From: Agapetus fuscipes
Lineage: Eukaryota; Arthropoda; Insecta; Trichoptera; Glossosomatidae
Length of the DNA: 64,000 nt
Direction of reading: 5' to 3'
Assembly (NCBI GenBank): GCA_951799405.1
Contig: OX637342.1
Coordinates: forward strand, 18,647,298-18,711,297
The notes beneath the pieces are model-generated. The model was not told the origin of the DNA. It ran no database searches and worked only from the letters and a program-made list of their open reading frames with translations. Positions 63,041-64,000 of this stretch are shown here, one piece after another. Every line of letters starts with the position of its first letter. Position 1 is the first letter of the stretch. The translations under genes and the position numbers were made by a program.

Positions 63041-63187
63041 TTTTATTTTTATCTTGTAAGATGAACGATTACTAAATAAATACCTCTAGAATCAATAAAA
63101 CTGTAAAACTTATTCCAAATATAATTATTTAAAAAATTCAAATGGAAACAAAGTTTTAATTCACTTATTTATTTATTTTTTTGTGCT

Positions 63188-63223
63188 CGAACATTTTCGC
63201 CTAATGAGGCATCTTCAGGAGCA
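63188..63223 (-). repeat. Hammerhead-like motif
   Basis: Minus: CTCCTGAAGA, T, GCCT-CATT-AGGC, GAAAATGTTCGAG. Core CTGAAGA intact; the second core element is GAAAA instead of GAAAC. Confidence 0.45.
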
Positions 63224-63249
63224 GATTGGTTATTAAATATTCCAAATAT

Positions 63250-63794
63250 TGTTACGAACGTATGGGCTCGTACGTGAGCCTAAGCACGCTAGTGTGTGTC
63301 GAACAATCTGGCTCTAGTATGATCCATTAAAGGAGTATTCGTACGTGAGTACGCTGTTTGGTGTGCATGTAGTATAATCCACCATAAATGAATCTGGAAT
63401 ACACGAAAAGCGTCCATATGAACGCTATAAATATGAGCCCCAATTGTGTGGAGAGTCAAGTCGCTTGAAAGATTGTGACGCGAAGTCTATATAGGTAGAG
63501 CAGGAAGTTATCAGTACATTGTTAACCGATAGTGTTTAAAATACATATTGTTAAAGAAATAAATCACAGTTTAATTGTAAAAAATCAATAATATCAGATG
63601 AATTTACTAGATTACTCACGGCCTTGGGTTCTATATTATAACTTATTTCTCAAAAAAAAAAAACATTGTACATTCAAAAGCAACAGCTTCGAAGTGTTTA
63701 CAATTCCAGCCGTAAACGGAAGTTATTTACACAATAAAATATAAAATATCACTTTTTAAACGGTTCGTTTTTCAGCCGGAAAAACTCCGTAACA
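63250..63794 (+). mobile_element. LTR, probably solo
   Basis: TGTTACGAACG...CGTAACA termini, a TATA-like CGCTATAAATATGAGCCC at about 63424, AAGAAATAAATCACAG downstream. ATAT precedes it, but AAAA follows, so the right boundary or the duplication is damaged. No internal domain is seen in the remaining bases. Confidence 0.6.
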
Positions 63795-64000
63795 AAAAGT
63801 AAACTATCTTTTTTATGCAGAAATAAAAAGTGCGCGAAAACATCGACGTGTTTGGTTATTCAGCAAAGAGTTTCCGCTAAGCCCTGTTATCAACTATAAG
63901 GAATGGCGGGAACCAACTTGGGGAACTCTCCGTCTCAAACTTTAGTGTTCCTTCTCTCTTCCACACCATAATTTATGGCCCGACTTGAAAATAACACGTT

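Noticed and set aside
63250..63794. Start of a complete LTR retrotransposon at the window edge
   Set aside because: The ~200 bases after CGTAACA show no primer-binding site or gag-like frame, so a solo LTR is the simpler reading.

Overview
The window reads as non-genic, repeat-saturated DNA from an insect. A lepidopteran or another large-genome insect is plausible, but the sequence alone does not settle it. It is A+T-rich. I found no convincing host protein-coding gene, no intact tRNA gene and no CRISPR array. The longest open frames (258 and 231 codons) are C-terminal ends of dead non-LTR retrotransposons. Almost everything else recognisable is a mobile element, often nested two or three deep.

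Four repeat groups dominate. (1) An RTE-like LINE whose last ~250 bp, called here the 'L3 module', occurs about 30 times on both strands. It starts near CCTTGACTTATAGGTTGG and ends in a TTAGA-type short tandem tail. Copies at 6347-6744, 12523-12972, 20395-20830, 49743-50305 and 55757-56832 still join it to LINE coding sequence. (2) Two tRNA-headed SINEs: SINE-A (box B GGTTCGAATCCC, tail AAATAAATCATCC plus ATT repeats) and SINE-B (head GGTCGATAGCTCAGTTGG, end TGTGTAGCTTAGTTGCG). They recur as a fused A-B dimer with one shared junction. SINE-C has a Ser/Leu-like tRNA head. (3) Solo LTRs with TGTWAYG...CRTWACA ends, mostly at ATAT sites. (4) DNA transposons without transposase: three hAT-like elements with perfect 8-bp duplications (1864-3297, 31239-31852, 60379-61058), PIF/Harbinger-like MITEs with TWA duplications (2708-2853, 31867-32028, 57059-57618, 45728-46372), a TA-flanked MITE (29806-30180) and an unclassified TIR element (8753-9516).

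Layout. 1-900: a hammerhead-like module and LTR debris. 1040-5130: a ~410-bp tandem array derived from the L3 module and broken by a hAT and a SINE-B. 5101-6064: an exact 482-bp tandem duplication. 6065-15600: nested LTR, SINE, LINE and MITE layers, including a 5S rRNA-derived sequence at 11105-11222. 15600-34000: LINE relics (RTE-like, CR1-like, R1-like), SINE dimers, a minisatellite and MITEs. 34000-43000: SINEs, an exact 210-bp duplication and isolated hairpins. 43000-57000: hammerhead-like palindromes, CA-rich microsatellites, a solo LTR inside a MITE and the best LINE fragment. 57000-64000: MITEs, SINEs, L3 copies and a final LTR.

The most interesting signal is a dispersed set of hammerhead-ribozyme-like motifs (CTGANGA, helix II, GAAAC, GTH). 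Several are arranged as near-perfect palindromes carrying one motif on each strand (44756-45003, 55305-55660, 37214-37415), as would fit Penelope-like retroelement termini. Also notable are the dimeric SINE, the 5S/tRNA tandem, and the L3 module behaving both as a dispersed repeat and as a satellite seed. All family names rest on motif recognition and structure, not on database searches.
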